A stretch of 64,000 nt of DNA. Source: CADCVT01 sp036389485 (GTDB taxonomy: Bacteria > Actinomycetota > Thermoleophilia > Solirubrobacterales > Solirubrobacteraceae). This document shows, one piece after another, positions 49,123 through 57,548 of the stretch (positions are counted from its first letter, which is position 1; every line of letters starts with the position of its first letter). The stretch spans positions 1-64,000 of the forward strand of contig DASVPR010000025.1 of NCBI GenBank assembly GCA_036389485.1. Reading direction: 5' to 3'. A model generated the notes under the pieces. That model was not told the DNA's origin and searched no databases. It worked only from the letters and a program-made list of their open reading frames with translations. The position numbers were made by a program, and so were the translations under genes.

Positions 49123-49995
49123 GTGTCACGTTGTGCGCGCTATACGACGCCCAGGTGGATCACCCTCGCCGAATCGCAGCTCGGAGTGGTCTCTCGGGCG
49201 CAGTTGCTCGACCTCGGTGTCACCCGGAACGAGGTGCAGCACGCGTTGCGGTCCGGCCGCCTTCATCGCGTGCACCGCGGCGTGTACGCGGTCGGCCATA
49301 CCGCGCTGAGCCAGGAGGCGCGCTGGATGGCGGCGGTCCTCGCCCGCGGGCCGGGGGCCGTGCTGAGCCATCGGTCGGCGGCCAACCTGTGGCGCCTCGT
49401 CCCCCGGCCACCCGCCCTCACCGAGATCAGCACGACCACGAACAGGAGGAGCGTCGAAGGGATCGCCATCCACCGGCCGCGCGCGCTGGCGGAGAGCGAA
49501 GTGACGCGCCACCGAGGCATCCCGACGACCACCGTCACGCGAACGCTCGTCGACCTCGCCGACGAAGCGACCGACGACGAGCTGCAGCGAGCGCTGCACA
49601 ACGCCGAGATCCTGTACTCCGTCGCGCTCGACGGCGTGCGCACGGAGGGTCGGCGCGCCGCGACGCGGCTGAAGGGCCCGAGGGACCGCAGCCGCAGCGA
49701 GCTGGAGCGGTCGTTCGCGCGGCTGTGCGAGCGCGCCGCCATCGGGGCGCCGCGGAACAACGCCCGCGTCGCGGGGCTCGAGGTGGACTTCGTGTGGCCG
49801 GCGGAGAGGGTCGTCGTGGAGCTCGACGGGTGGCGCTTCCACCGCAGCCGGCACCAGTTCGAGCTCGACCGGCGACGCGACGCGAAGCTCGCGCGGGCGG
49901 GGTACAGGGTCGTGCGCTTCACGTATCGCCAGGTGACCGATGCGCCCCACGAGGTCGTCGCGACGCTCCGCGCAGCGCTAGCGTCCGCGGCATGA
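49123..49995 (+). CDS. AbiEi-type HTH fused to DUF559/Vsr-like nuclease domain
   Basis: 290 aa. The N-terminal half matches the AbiEi antitoxin DNA-binding domain (QLGVVSRAQLLDLGVTRNEV, GRLHRVHRGVYAVGH). The C-terminal 110 residues match Vsr/DUF559 endonuclease-like folds (LEVDFVWPAERVVVELDGW, ARAGYRVVRFTYRQV) with Asp/Glu catalytic candidates. There is no AbiEii toxin gene beside it. GTG start uncertain by a few codons. Ends ATGA into the acyl-CoA dehydrogenase gene. Confidence 0.85.
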   Translation: MSRCARYTTPRWITLAESQLGVVSRAQLLDLGVTRNEVQHALRSGRLHRVHRGVYAVGHTALSQEARWMAAVLARGPGAVLSHRSAANLWRLVPRPPALTEISTTTNRRSVEGIAIHRPRALAESEVTRHRGIPTTTVTRTLVDLADEATDDELQRALHNAEILYSVALDGVRTEGRRAATRLKGPRDRSRSELERSFARLCERAAIGAPRNNARVAGLEVDFVWPAERVVVELDGWRFHRSRHQFELDRRRDAKLARAGYRVVRFTYRQVTDAPHEVVATLRAALASAA

Positions 49996-51155
49996 CGATG
50001 CTCCCGCTCATCCCCTCCGACGAGGAGGTCGAGATGCGGCGGACCGTCGCCGCGATCTGCTCGGACTTCGGCCCCGCGTACATGCGGAAGCAGAACGCGG
50101 CGGGCGAGCCGCCGACCGAGCTGTGGGAGGCGCTCGCCTCGAAGGGCTTCCTCGGCGTGAACCTGCCGGAGCGCTACGGCGGGGGCGGCCTCGGGATGAG
50201 CGCGCTCGCGGCGGTCGCGGAGGAGATCAGCGCGGCGGGGTGCTCGCTGCTGCTGATCGTCGTCTCACCGGCGATCGTCGGCTCGATCCTCGTCCGCCAC
50301 GGCAGCGACGCCCAGCGCGAGGAGTGGCTGCCGGGCATCGCGGCCGGAACCACGCGTGTCGCGTTCGCGATCACCGAGCCCGACGCGGGGTCGAACTCGC
50401 ACCAGATCTCGACGAGCGCCACCCGCGAGAACGGCGGCTACCGCCTGCGCGGCACCAAGACGTACATCTCCGGCGTCGAGGACGCCCACGCGATCCTGGT
50501 CGTGGCGCGCATCCGACACGAGGACGGGAACCTCGGCTTGCCGATCCTCGCGCTCGTCGACGCCGACGCCGCCGGGCTGGAGCGGCAGCACATCCCGACC
50601 GCGCTGAAGGCCGCCGACCGGCAATGGCAGCTGTTCCTCGATGACGTCGTTGTCCCGGCAGGGCGGCTCGTCGGAGGTGAGCAAGCCGGGTTGAAGGCCG
50701 CGTTCGACGGACTCAACCCGGAGCGCATCATGGGGGCGGCGGTCGCGTGCGGCGCGGGAAGACGGGCGCTCAAGATCGCGAGCGAGTACGCGCGAGAGCG
50801 GAAGGTGTGGAACGACGTGCCGATCGGCGCGCACCAGGGGATCTCGCACCCGCTCGCGCAGGCGAAGATCGAGCTCGAGCTGGCGCGGCTGATGACGCAG
50901 AAGGCCGCCGCGCTCTACGACGCGGGCGCGCCCGCCGGCGAGCCCTCGAACATGGCGAAGTACGCCGCCGCCGAGGCCGCGATCCGCTGCGTCGACCAGG
51001 CGATCCAGACGCACGGCGGCAACGGCTTCGCGCTCGAGTACGGGCTGACCGACATGTACTGGGGCGTCCGGCTCGTCCGCACCGCGCCCGTCTCCCGCGA
51101 GATGATCCTCAACTACGTCGCCGAGCACTCGCTGGGGCTGCCCCGGTCGTACTGA
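49992..51155 (+). CDS. Acyl-CoA dehydrogenase
   Basis: 387-aa flavoenzyme catalysing alpha-beta oxidation of an acyl-CoA. FAD/substrate motifs AFAITEPDAGSNSHQIS and TKTYISGVEDAH, then IQTHGGNGFALEYGLTDMYW near the C-terminus. ATG 49992 has TAGCGT seven bases upstream. With the MaoC hydratase and acyl-CoA synthetase nearby it points to fatty-acid degradation. Confidence 0.93.
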   Translation: MTMLPLIPSDEEVEMRRTVAAICSDFGPAYMRKQNAAGEPPTELWEALASKGFLGVNLPERYGGGGLGMSALAAVAEEISAAGCSLLLIVVSPAIVGSILVRHGSDAQREEWLPGIAAGTTRVAFAITEPDAGSNSHQISTSATRENGGYRLRGTKTYISGVEDAHAILVVARIRHEDGNLGLPILALVDADAAGLERQHIPTALKAADRQWQLFLDDVVVPAGRLVGGEQAGLKAAFDGLNPERIMGAAVACGAGRRALKIASEYARERKVWNDVPIGAHQGISHPLAQAKIELELARLMTQKAAALYDAGAPAGEPSNMAKYAAAEAAIRCVDQAIQTHGGNGFALEYGLTDMYWGVRLVRTAPVSREMILNYVAEHSLGLPRSY

Positions 51156-52430
51156 GTGGAACGCATCGGGGCGGGACGCGAGGCGGAGGTCTTCGCGTGG
51201 GACCAGGGCCGGGTCCTGCGCCTGGCCCACCATCCCGAGGCCGCGCCGCTGATCGCGCGCGAGGCGGCGGCGCTCCGAGCCGCCGCGGAGGCCGGCGCGC
51301 CCGTGCCGGAGCTCTTCGAGGAGCGCGAGCACCACGGCCGCCCCGGACTGGTCATGGAGCGCTGCGAGGGCAGGGATCAGCTCGTACGGCTCGTCCGGCG
51401 CCCGTGGTCGGTGCGAGCCGTCGGCCGGCACCTCGCACGCGTTCACGCGGAGCTGCACGAGGTCGAGGCGCCCCCCTCGCTGCCCGCCCTGCGCGACGAG
51501 CTGCAGCGCATCCTCGAATCGCCGCTCGTCCCGGAGGACCTGCGCGGGAGGGCGCGAAGCGAGCTGGCGGCGCGACCGGACGGCGACCGGCTCTGCCACG
51601 GCGACTTCCACCCGGGCAACGTCCTCGGCGACCGGGTCATCGACTGGGGTGCCGCGGTGCGCGGCAACCCGGCCGCCGACGTCGCGCGGACGTGCCTGCT
51701 CATCGGGATCGCCGAGCCGCCGGGCCCCCGGCCGGCGTGGCTGCGGCTGATCGAGCGCGCCGGCCGCTGGCACCTGCTGCACGCCTACCTCCGCGCGTAT
51801 CGCAAGCGGCGGCCACTCGACCAGGACGAGGTGGAGCGGTGGCTCGCGGTGCTGACGACGGCACGGCTCGCGGAGGGGATCGAGGAGGAACGGGACGCGA
51901 CGCTCCAAGCCGCGCGCAACGCGGACGCGGTACGGGTCCCCGGCCACGTCGCCCTCGTCGCCGACCAGAGGCGCTGGGTGTGGCAGAACGCCGTCGCGCT
52001 GACCGCCGTCCTCAATGCGCTGATCAACGCCGGCATCGCGTGGGCGAGCGCCGGCGACCACGACACCATCCCGCTGTGGGCGACGAGCGGCCCGAGCACG
52101 ATCACCGACACGGTCGGGACGCTGTTCCTGCTGCCGCTGATCACCTGCCTGCTCGTCACGACCGCGGTGCGCCGCGATACCAGAGCCGGCACGCTCACCC
52201 CGCGGAGAGAGCTCGTCCACGCCCTCCCGTCCAACCGCCTCGCGCGCGGCGCGGTCCTCGGGGCGGCGACCGTCTGCATTGCCGCACCGCCTGCCGTCGC
52301 GGCGCTCGCCGCCCTCGACTTCGGCGACATCAGCGCGACGACGTTCGTCGTCTACAAGGCCGCCCTCGGCGTTGCCCTCGGCGCGCTCGTCACGCCCTTC
52401 ATCGCCATCGCGGCGATGTCCGACGCATAG
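51156..52430 (+). CDS. APH-family kinase fused to a multi-helix membrane domain
   Basis: 424 aa. Residues 1-250 form an aminoglycoside-phosphotransferase/choline-kinase-like domain: AGREAEVFAW near the start, then CHGDFHPGNVLGDRVIDWG with catalytic Asp. Residues about 270-424 form a membrane domain with about four helices (WVWQNAVALTAVLNALINAG, TLFLLPLITCLLVTTAV). The two halves look like separate common families joined in one frame. GTG start directly after the dehydrogenase TGA. Substrate unknown. Confidence 0.8.
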   Translation: MERIGAGREAEVFAWDQGRVLRLAHHPEAAPLIAREAAALRAAAEAGAPVPELFEEREHHGRPGLVMERCEGRDQLVRLVRRPWSVRAVGRHLARVHAELHEVEAPPSLPALRDELQRILESPLVPEDLRGRARSELAARPDGDRLCHGDFHPGNVLGDRVIDWGAAVRGNPAADVARTCLLIGIAEPPGPRPAWLRLIERAGRWHLLHAYLRAYRKRRPLDQDEVERWLAVLTTARLAEGIEEERDATLQAARNADAVRVPGHVALVADQRRWVWQNAVALTAVLNALINAGIAWASAGDHDTIPLWATSGPSTITDTVGTLFLLPLITCLLVTTAVRRDTRAGTLTPRRELVHALPSNRLARGAVLGAATVCIAAPPAVAALAALDFGDISATTFVVYKAALGVALGALVTPFIAIAAMSDA

Positions 52431-52630
52431 AAGCTCATCTCCCGTCGAGTTGACTGGCGGCGCGGGCGGAGCAGGAGGTTCACGGACCGGCGTCGAGCGT
52501 CGGCATCGCGCTGCGGCACCTCGGCTACAGCGCGGGTGTCTGGCCGGCGGCGAGGGTGGTCCGGTTCGGCGACGATCGCTGGTGCACGTTCTCGCCGTGG
52601 CGAGACGGTGCAGCACGGGGGAGTGCGGCC

Positions 52631-52780
52631 ATGCACGCTCTCGACGCGATCGGCGGCGCCATGACCGTCGCGCAGCTGTGTCAGACGACGGGACTGGACC
52701 CGGTCGTTCTCGGCGCCCTGTTCGCGTTCATCGTGCTGTGCGTGATCGCGTGCGGCGTGCTGGCGGCGCTGGACGTCTGA
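52631..52780 (+). CDS. Small single-helix membrane protein, 49 aa
   Basis: Not recognised. N-terminal MHALDAIGG..., one strong transmembrane helix near the C-terminus (about 27-46) and two Cys within or near it. GGGGAG seven bases before ATG 52631. An in-frame GTG at 52556 would add 25 residues. The region 52431-52630 before it holds no confident gene, only weak open frames. Ends four bases from the convergent acyl-CoA synthetase. Confidence 0.55.
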   Translation: MHALDAIGGAMTVAQLCQTTGLDPVVLGALFAFIVLCVIACGVLAALDV

Positions 52781-52784
52781 CTCC

Positions 52785-54425
52785 TCAGGCGTAGAGCGCT
52801 TCGATCTCCGCCGCGTACTTCGGCGCGATCGGCTTGCGCTTGAGCTTCATCGTCGGCGTCAGCTCGTCGCCGCCGGGGAGCCACTCGCGATCCAGGACGA
52901 CATAGCGCTTGACCTGCTCCACCCGGGACAAGTGCCCGTTCGCCTCCGCCACCGCGGCCGCGATGTCCTCGTGGATGTCGTTCAGGTCGCGGCCGGCGAG
53001 AACGTCCGGGTCAGGCACGAGCAGCGCCACGTTGTACGGCCGCCCGTCGCCGATCACGCACGCCTGCCCGATGAGCGGGTGCGCGGCCTTCAGCCGCGAC
53101 TCGATGTTCGCCGGCGACATGTTCTTGCCGGCCGCGTTGATGATCAGCTCCTTCTTGCGGTCGACGATGCGCAGGTAGCCGTCGGCGTCGATCTCGCCGA
53201 CGTCGCCGGTCATCAGCCAGCCGCCGTCGGTGAACGCCTCGCGCGTCTTCTCCGGCTCGCCGCGGTAGCCGGCCATGATGTGGTCGCCGCGGACGAGCAG
53301 CTCGCCGTCGTCGGCGATCCGCAGCTCGACGCCCGGCAGCGCCCGGCCGCACGTGCCGAACCGGGGCGCGTCCGGCGGGTTGATCGTCGAGAGCGCGGAC
53401 GTCTCGCTCATCCCCCAGACCTCGAGGATCCGCAGGCCCAGGGCGTCGAAGAACTCGAGCACCTCGACCGGCGTCGGCGCGGCGCCGACGACGCACAGCT
53501 CGACCGCGTCGAGCCCGAGCTTCGCGAGGATCGCGGCGCGCGCGTCGTTCGGCAGCGCGGCGGGGTCGCCGACCCCCTGCGCCTCGAGCGCGGCCTTGAG
53601 CTTCTCCCACACGCGGGGGACCGCGCCCCACACCGTGGGCCGCACCTCGGGCAGCGCCGCGATCACCGCGCGCGGGTCCGGCACCGAGGTGACCGTGAAG
53701 CCCTCGACGCAGAGCGACTGGTAGTGGCTGGCCCAGCGATCGGCGATGTGCGCGCTCGGGAGGAACGACGCGATCCGCCCGCCCGCGTGCGTGCCCACGA
53801 CCGCGCAGTAGCCGCGCATCATCGACATGAGGTTCTCGTGCGTCAGCTGCACGCCCTTCGGCGGCCCCGTGGTGCCGGAGGTGTAGATGAGCGTGAGCAG
53901 GTCGTCGGGCTGGACCGCGCGCCACGCGCCCTCGACGTCGAACCCGTCGTCGCCGCCGGCCTCGAGCTCCTCCAACGAGGTCGCGCCGTCGTCGCCCCCG
54001 CCGTCGATCAGCACCACGTGCCCGTCGAACCCCGCGCCGCGGATCGCCGGCAGGAACATCCGCTCGGTGATCACGACCTGGTTGCCCGCGTTCTCGAACA
54101 GGTAGGCGATCTGCTCCGGCGCGGACGTGTTGTAGATCGAGAAGGGGACCGCCCCGGCGTGCAGCGCGCCCAGGTCGCACGCGTGGAACTCGGGGCGGTT
54201 GAGCATCATCAGCGCCACGGTGTCGCCGCGCCCGGCGCCGAGCCCCGCGAGCCCCGCCGCGATGCGACGGACCCGGGCCTGCAGCTGCGCGAACGTCAGC
54301 TCGCCGGCGCCGCCGACCGCCCGCACCGCGGTCTGATCCGGCCGCTCCGAGCACGTGATCTGAAAGGCCTCGCACAGCGTCGTGGCCGAAAGGGCACGCG
54401 GAACCTGCGTCTCGACGGTCGCCAT
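52785..54425 (-). CDS. Long-chain acyl-CoA synthetase (AMP-binding)
   Basis: 546 aa. Activates fatty acids via acyl-AMP to acyl-CoA. P-loop LIYTSGTTGPPKGVQLTH, VWGMSETS, adenylate motif GWLMTGDVGEIDADGYLRI, and the C-terminal hinge RKKELIINAAGKNMSP; catalytic Lys near the end (TPTMKLKRKPI). ATG 54425 has TACGGT seven bases upstream (leaderless). Confidence 0.95.
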   Translation of the reverse strand: MATVETQVPRALSATTLCEAFQITCSERPDQTAVRAVGGAGELTFAQLQARVRRIAAGLAGLGAGRGDTVALMMLNRPEFHACDLGALHAGAVPFSIYNTSAPEQIAYLFENAGNQVVITERMFLPAIRGAGFDGHVVLIDGGGDDGATSLEELEAGGDDGFDVEGAWRAVQPDDLLTLIYTSGTTGPPKGVQLTHENLMSMMRGYCAVVGTHAGGRIASFLPSAHIADRWASHYQSLCVEGFTVTSVPDPRAVIAALPEVRPTVWGAVPRVWEKLKAALEAQGVGDPAALPNDARAAILAKLGLDAVELCVVGAAPTPVEVLEFFDALGLRILEVWGMSETSALSTINPPDAPRFGTCGRALPGVELRIADDGELLVRGDHIMAGYRGEPEKTREAFTDGGWLMTGDVGEIDADGYLRIVDRKKELIINAAGKNMSPANIESRLKAAHPLIGQACVIGDGRPYNVALLVPDPDVLAGRDLNDIHEDIAAAVAEANGHLSRVEQVKRYVVLDREWLPGGDELTPTMKLKRKPIAPKYAAEIEALYA

Positions 54426-54452
54426 GCGGGCGACCGTACGCGCGGCGGAGCG

Positions 54453-55820
54453 CTAGCGCAACCGGACGTCGGGCCCGACGAAGCCGCCGAGCTCCGCGCG
54501 GTAGACGCCCGGCCGCCCGACCGTCGCGCGGTAGCGCCCGCGGCGGTCGACCCGCGCGCGGGTCTCGACCCGCCACGCGCCCAAGCTGGTGCGCCGCAGC
54601 ACGACGACGATGCCGCCCCGCCGCGCCGGCCGGAAGTAGCCCGTCAGCGTGCGCCGTGCGGCCCGCGCCGCGACCGCGCCGCCCGGGTTCCCCTCGGTCG
54701 ACCCGCCGTCGCTCGACCCGCTCTGCGCGTCGGCGACCGTGAAGTACGCCCAGCTGTCGTCGAGGCCGAACCGCGAGCGCAGCGTCGGCCCCGAGACCGG
54801 CGTCCGCCCGCCGGAGCCGACGACCTCGGCGGAGACGATCCGCGGCGAGACGCCCCGCTTCGTCACGCGGATCTCGCGCAGCGTGCCCTTGACCAGCGAG
54901 CCGAGCTTCGCCTGCGCGTCCCCCATCGACAGCCGCTTCTTCCAGCGGTGCTTCGGCGAAACGTCGTCGTACGGGTCGTCGACCGACTTCAGCCACGGCT
55001 TCGGGTCGCCGCCGGGGAAGCCGAACTCGACGTTCTCGGTGCGCCCGCCCGACGTCGAGAAGAAGTACGTGGTGACCGGCTCGCCGCCGTAGGTGACGAC
55101 CTCGCCGCGGGTGGCGGCCACCGCGCGGTCGGTTGACGTCGTCTCGGCGCTGACGCCGCCGTACATCTGCGAGCGCGTGTCCGGATAGTGGTCCCAGCCC
55201 GCACCGTTCTTCGACGTCGTGATCGCGTACGTCCGCGCCGCGACGGCCTGCGCCTTCAAGGCCTCGGCGGGCCACGACGACGGCGACTCCAGCGCGACGA
55301 CCCCGCGGACGTAGTCCTCCAGCCCCAAGGCGTTGATCGCGTTCAGCCCGCCGAACTGCGCCGGGCGCAGCTCGAGCGCGTCGCGGTACGCGCCGGCCCC
55401 GCCGAGGATCACCGGCCGCCCGCCCGTGCCCGTCACGCGCAGCGGCGCGCCGAAGCGGCCGACCCCGCGTACGACGACGCCCGACGTCCCGTACGGGAAG
55501 GCCCTGTAGGTCTTCGAAGGATCGAGCTTCCTGCGCCCTGCCCGCCCCGCGCCGCTGAACGTCACCGACGAGCGGTTGGACTGGATCAGGACGCGCACGA
55601 CGGGGTCGGCGTCGAGCCGCCCGAGCTGCGTGCGCGTGTAGTAGTGCCCGAGGATCTCCCGGTAGTCGCTGCCGTGCTCGGCGAAGCCCATCGCGCCGTA
55701 CTGGCTCATCCCCACGCCGTGGCCGAAGCCGGCCCCCTTGATCGTGAGCGAGGTCGCCGCGCCGGCGGTGGCGGGGGCCACCGCGGCGAGCAGGATCGCG
55801 GGCATTGCCAGACGGCGCAT
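54453..55820 (-). CDS. Secreted SpoIID/LytB-domain protein
   Basis: 455 aa. Signal peptide (about 1-22), then a SpoIID-like peptidoglycan lytic domain: GHGVGMSQYGAMGFAEHG, LEDYVRGVVALESPSSW and AVAARTYAI, with STSGGRTENV. A Ser/Gly linker leads to a C-terminal beta-rich domain (RVETRARVDRRGRYRATVG). Non-sporulating actinobacteria carry such proteins for wall remodelling. ATG 55820 chosen; divergent from the ThDP-enzyme operon. Confidence 0.9.
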   Translation of the reverse strand: MRRLAMPAILLAAVAPATAGAATSLTIKGAGFGHGVGMSQYGAMGFAEHGSDYREILGHYYTRTQLGRLDADPVVRVLIQSNRSSVTFSGAGRAGRRKLDPSKTYRAFPYGTSGVVVRGVGRFGAPLRVTGTGGRPVILGGAGAYRDALELRPAQFGGLNAINALGLEDYVRGVVALESPSSWPAEALKAQAVAARTYAITTSKNGAGWDHYPDTRSQMYGGVSAETTSTDRAVAATRGEVVTYGGEPVTTYFFSTSGGRTENVEFGFPGGDPKPWLKSVDDPYDDVSPKHRWKKRLSMGDAQAKLGSLVKGTLREIRVTKRGVSPRIVSAEVVGSGGRTPVSGPTLRSRFGLDDSWAYFTVADAQSGSSDGGSTEGNPGGAVAARAARRTLTGYFRPARRGGIVVVLRRTSLGAWRVETRARVDRRGRYRATVGRPGVYRAELGGFVGPDVRLR

Positions 55821-55889
55821 CACGTGAACAGGACCAGGGAAGGCACGCAGAAGTTGCGGTGCTAGGTTCCAAGCTAGGTCATCGGATCC

Positions 55890-55895
55890 AGGAGG
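55890..55895 (+). promoter_or_regulatory. Shine-Dalgarno AGGAGG for the ThDP enzyme
   Basis: AGGAGG seven bases before TTG 55903; it fixes this unusual start codon. Possible promoter upstream: TTGCGG (55854-55859)-N15-TAGGTC (55875-55880), short spacer. Confidence 0.7.
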
Positions 55896-55902
55896 TCGTC
55901 GG

Positions 55903-57546
55903 TTGAGCGCTCGCCGTGCGTCGGACGTCTTCGTCGAGTGCCTCGAGGCGGAGGGCGTCAAGTACGTCTTCGGCATCCCGGGCGAGGAGACGCTCGACCT
56001 GAACGAGTCCCTCGCGAGCTCCTCGGTCTCCTTCATCCCGGTCCGCCACGAGCAGGGCGGCGCCTACATGGCCGACATGTACGGGCGCCTGACGGGCCGC
56101 GCCGGCGTCTGCCTCGGCACGCTCGGGCCGGGCGCGCTGAACCTCGTCACCGCGGTCGCCGACGCGTTCCTCGACCGCGCCCCGCTCGTCGCCATCACCG
56201 GGCAGTCCGACCTCGAGCGCATGCACAAGGAGTCGCACCAGTACATCGACCTGGTCGACGTCATGCGGCCGATCACGAAGTGGAACGCGCAGGTGACGAG
56301 CCCGGAGATCATCCCCGAGGTCGTGCGCAAGGCGTTCAAGGTCGCCGAGTCCGAGAAGCCCGGCGCGACGCACCTCGAGCTGCCCGAGGACGTCATGGCG
56401 ATGGAGGTCGAGGCGCAGCCCCTGCCGCGGCGGCGGCCCGTTAAGCCGGAGCCGGGGGCGCGCGAGCTGCTGAAGGCCGCCGACCTGATCCGCAACGCGA
56501 TCAACCCCGTCGCGCTCGCCGGCAACGGCGTCGTGCGCGCGGGCGCCGCGCCCGCCCTCAGGGAGTTCTCGCGTGCGACCGGCATCGCGGTCGCCGAGAC
56601 GTTCATGGGCAAGGGCGTCATGGACTACCAGGACCCGAAGGCGCTCGGGACCGTCGGCCTGCAGTCGCGCGACTACGCGATGGCGGGCTTCGAGGACGCC
56701 GACGTCGTGATCGCGATCGGCTACGACCTCGTCGAGCACGCGCCCAAGCACTGGAACCCGAACCGCGACAAGAAGATCGTGATGATCGACTCGGTCCCCG
56801 CCGAGATCGACGAGAACTTCCAGCCCGAGGTCGAGCTGTTCGGCGACATCTACCACGTGCTGACGCGGCTGGCCGAGGAGTGCCGCGACGTCCCGCACTC
56901 CGGCGGCTCACAGCGGCTGCGCGACGTCATCCTCGGCCGCTTCGAGGCCGCGAAGGACGACGACCACTTCCCGATGCAGCCGCCGCGCGCGCTGTGGGAG
57001 ATCCGGCAGGCGCTCGGCCCGACCGACATGCTCATCAGCGACGTCGGGCTGCACAAGCTGTGGATCGGGCGGATGTTCCCGGCCCACGAGCCGAACACGG
57101 TGCTCATCGCGAACGGCCTCGCCGGCATGGGCTTCGCGCTGCCGTGCGCGATCGCCGCGAAGCTCGTCCACCCGGAGCGGCGCGTCGTGACCGTCAACGG
57201 CGACGGCGGCTTCCTCATGAACGTGCAGGAGCTCGAGACCGCGATGCGCCTCGGCACGCCCGTCGTCAACGTCGTCTGGGAGAACCGCCAGTACGGCTCG
57301 ATCGTGTGGAAGCAGGACAAGAAGTTCGGGCGCCACTTCGGCGTCGACTTCACCAACCCGGACTTCGTGAAGCTCGCGGAGGCGTTCGGGATGCCCGCGT
57401 GGCGCTGCGAGGGCGTCGACGACTTCGGGAAGCACCTGAAGCACGCGCTCACGCTCGACCTCCCCTCGCTCATCGTGCTGCCGATCGACTACACGATCGA
57501 CGTCGCGATCACAGAGGAACTCGGAACGGAAACGGTGGTTACGTAG
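55903..57546 (+). CDS. ThDP enzyme, likely 2-oxoglutarate decarboxylase (annotated ALS-like)
   Basis: 547 aa. Acetolactate-synthase family: catalytic Glu in PVRHEQGGAYMADMYGRLTG, and ThDP motif NGDGGFLMNVQELETAMRL. The N-terminus FGIPGEETLDLNESL and SHQYIDLVDVMRPITKW, with length, match the cyanobacterial enzyme first called acetolactate synthase and shown in Synechococcus PCC 7002 to decarboxylate 2-oxoglutarate to succinate semialdehyde. The next gene encodes the dehydrogenase for that product; no ALS small subunit is present. Function inferred from this pairing. TTG start with SD. Confidence 0.85.
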   Translation: MSARRASDVFVECLEAEGVKYVFGIPGEETLDLNESLASSSVSFIPVRHEQGGAYMADMYGRLTGRAGVCLGTLGPGALNLVTAVADAFLDRAPLVAITGQSDLERMHKESHQYIDLVDVMRPITKWNAQVTSPEIIPEVVRKAFKVAESEKPGATHLELPEDVMAMEVEAQPLPRRRPVKPEPGARELLKAADLIRNAINPVALAGNGVVRAGAAPALREFSRATGIAVAETFMGKGVMDYQDPKALGTVGLQSRDYAMAGFEDADVVIAIGYDLVEHAPKHWNPNRDKKIVMIDSVPAEIDENFQPEVELFGDIYHVLTRLAEECRDVPHSGGSQRLRDVILGRFEAAKDDDHFPMQPPRALWEIRQALGPTDMLISDVGLHKLWIGRMFPAHEPNTVLIANGLAGMGFALPCAIAAKLVHPERRVVTVNGDGGFLMNVQELETAMRLGTPVVNVVWENRQYGSIVWKQDKKFGRHFGVDFTNPDFVKLAEAFGMPAWRCEGVDDFGKHLKHALTLDLPSLIVLPIDYTIDVAITEELGTETVVT

Positions 57547-57548
57547 AC

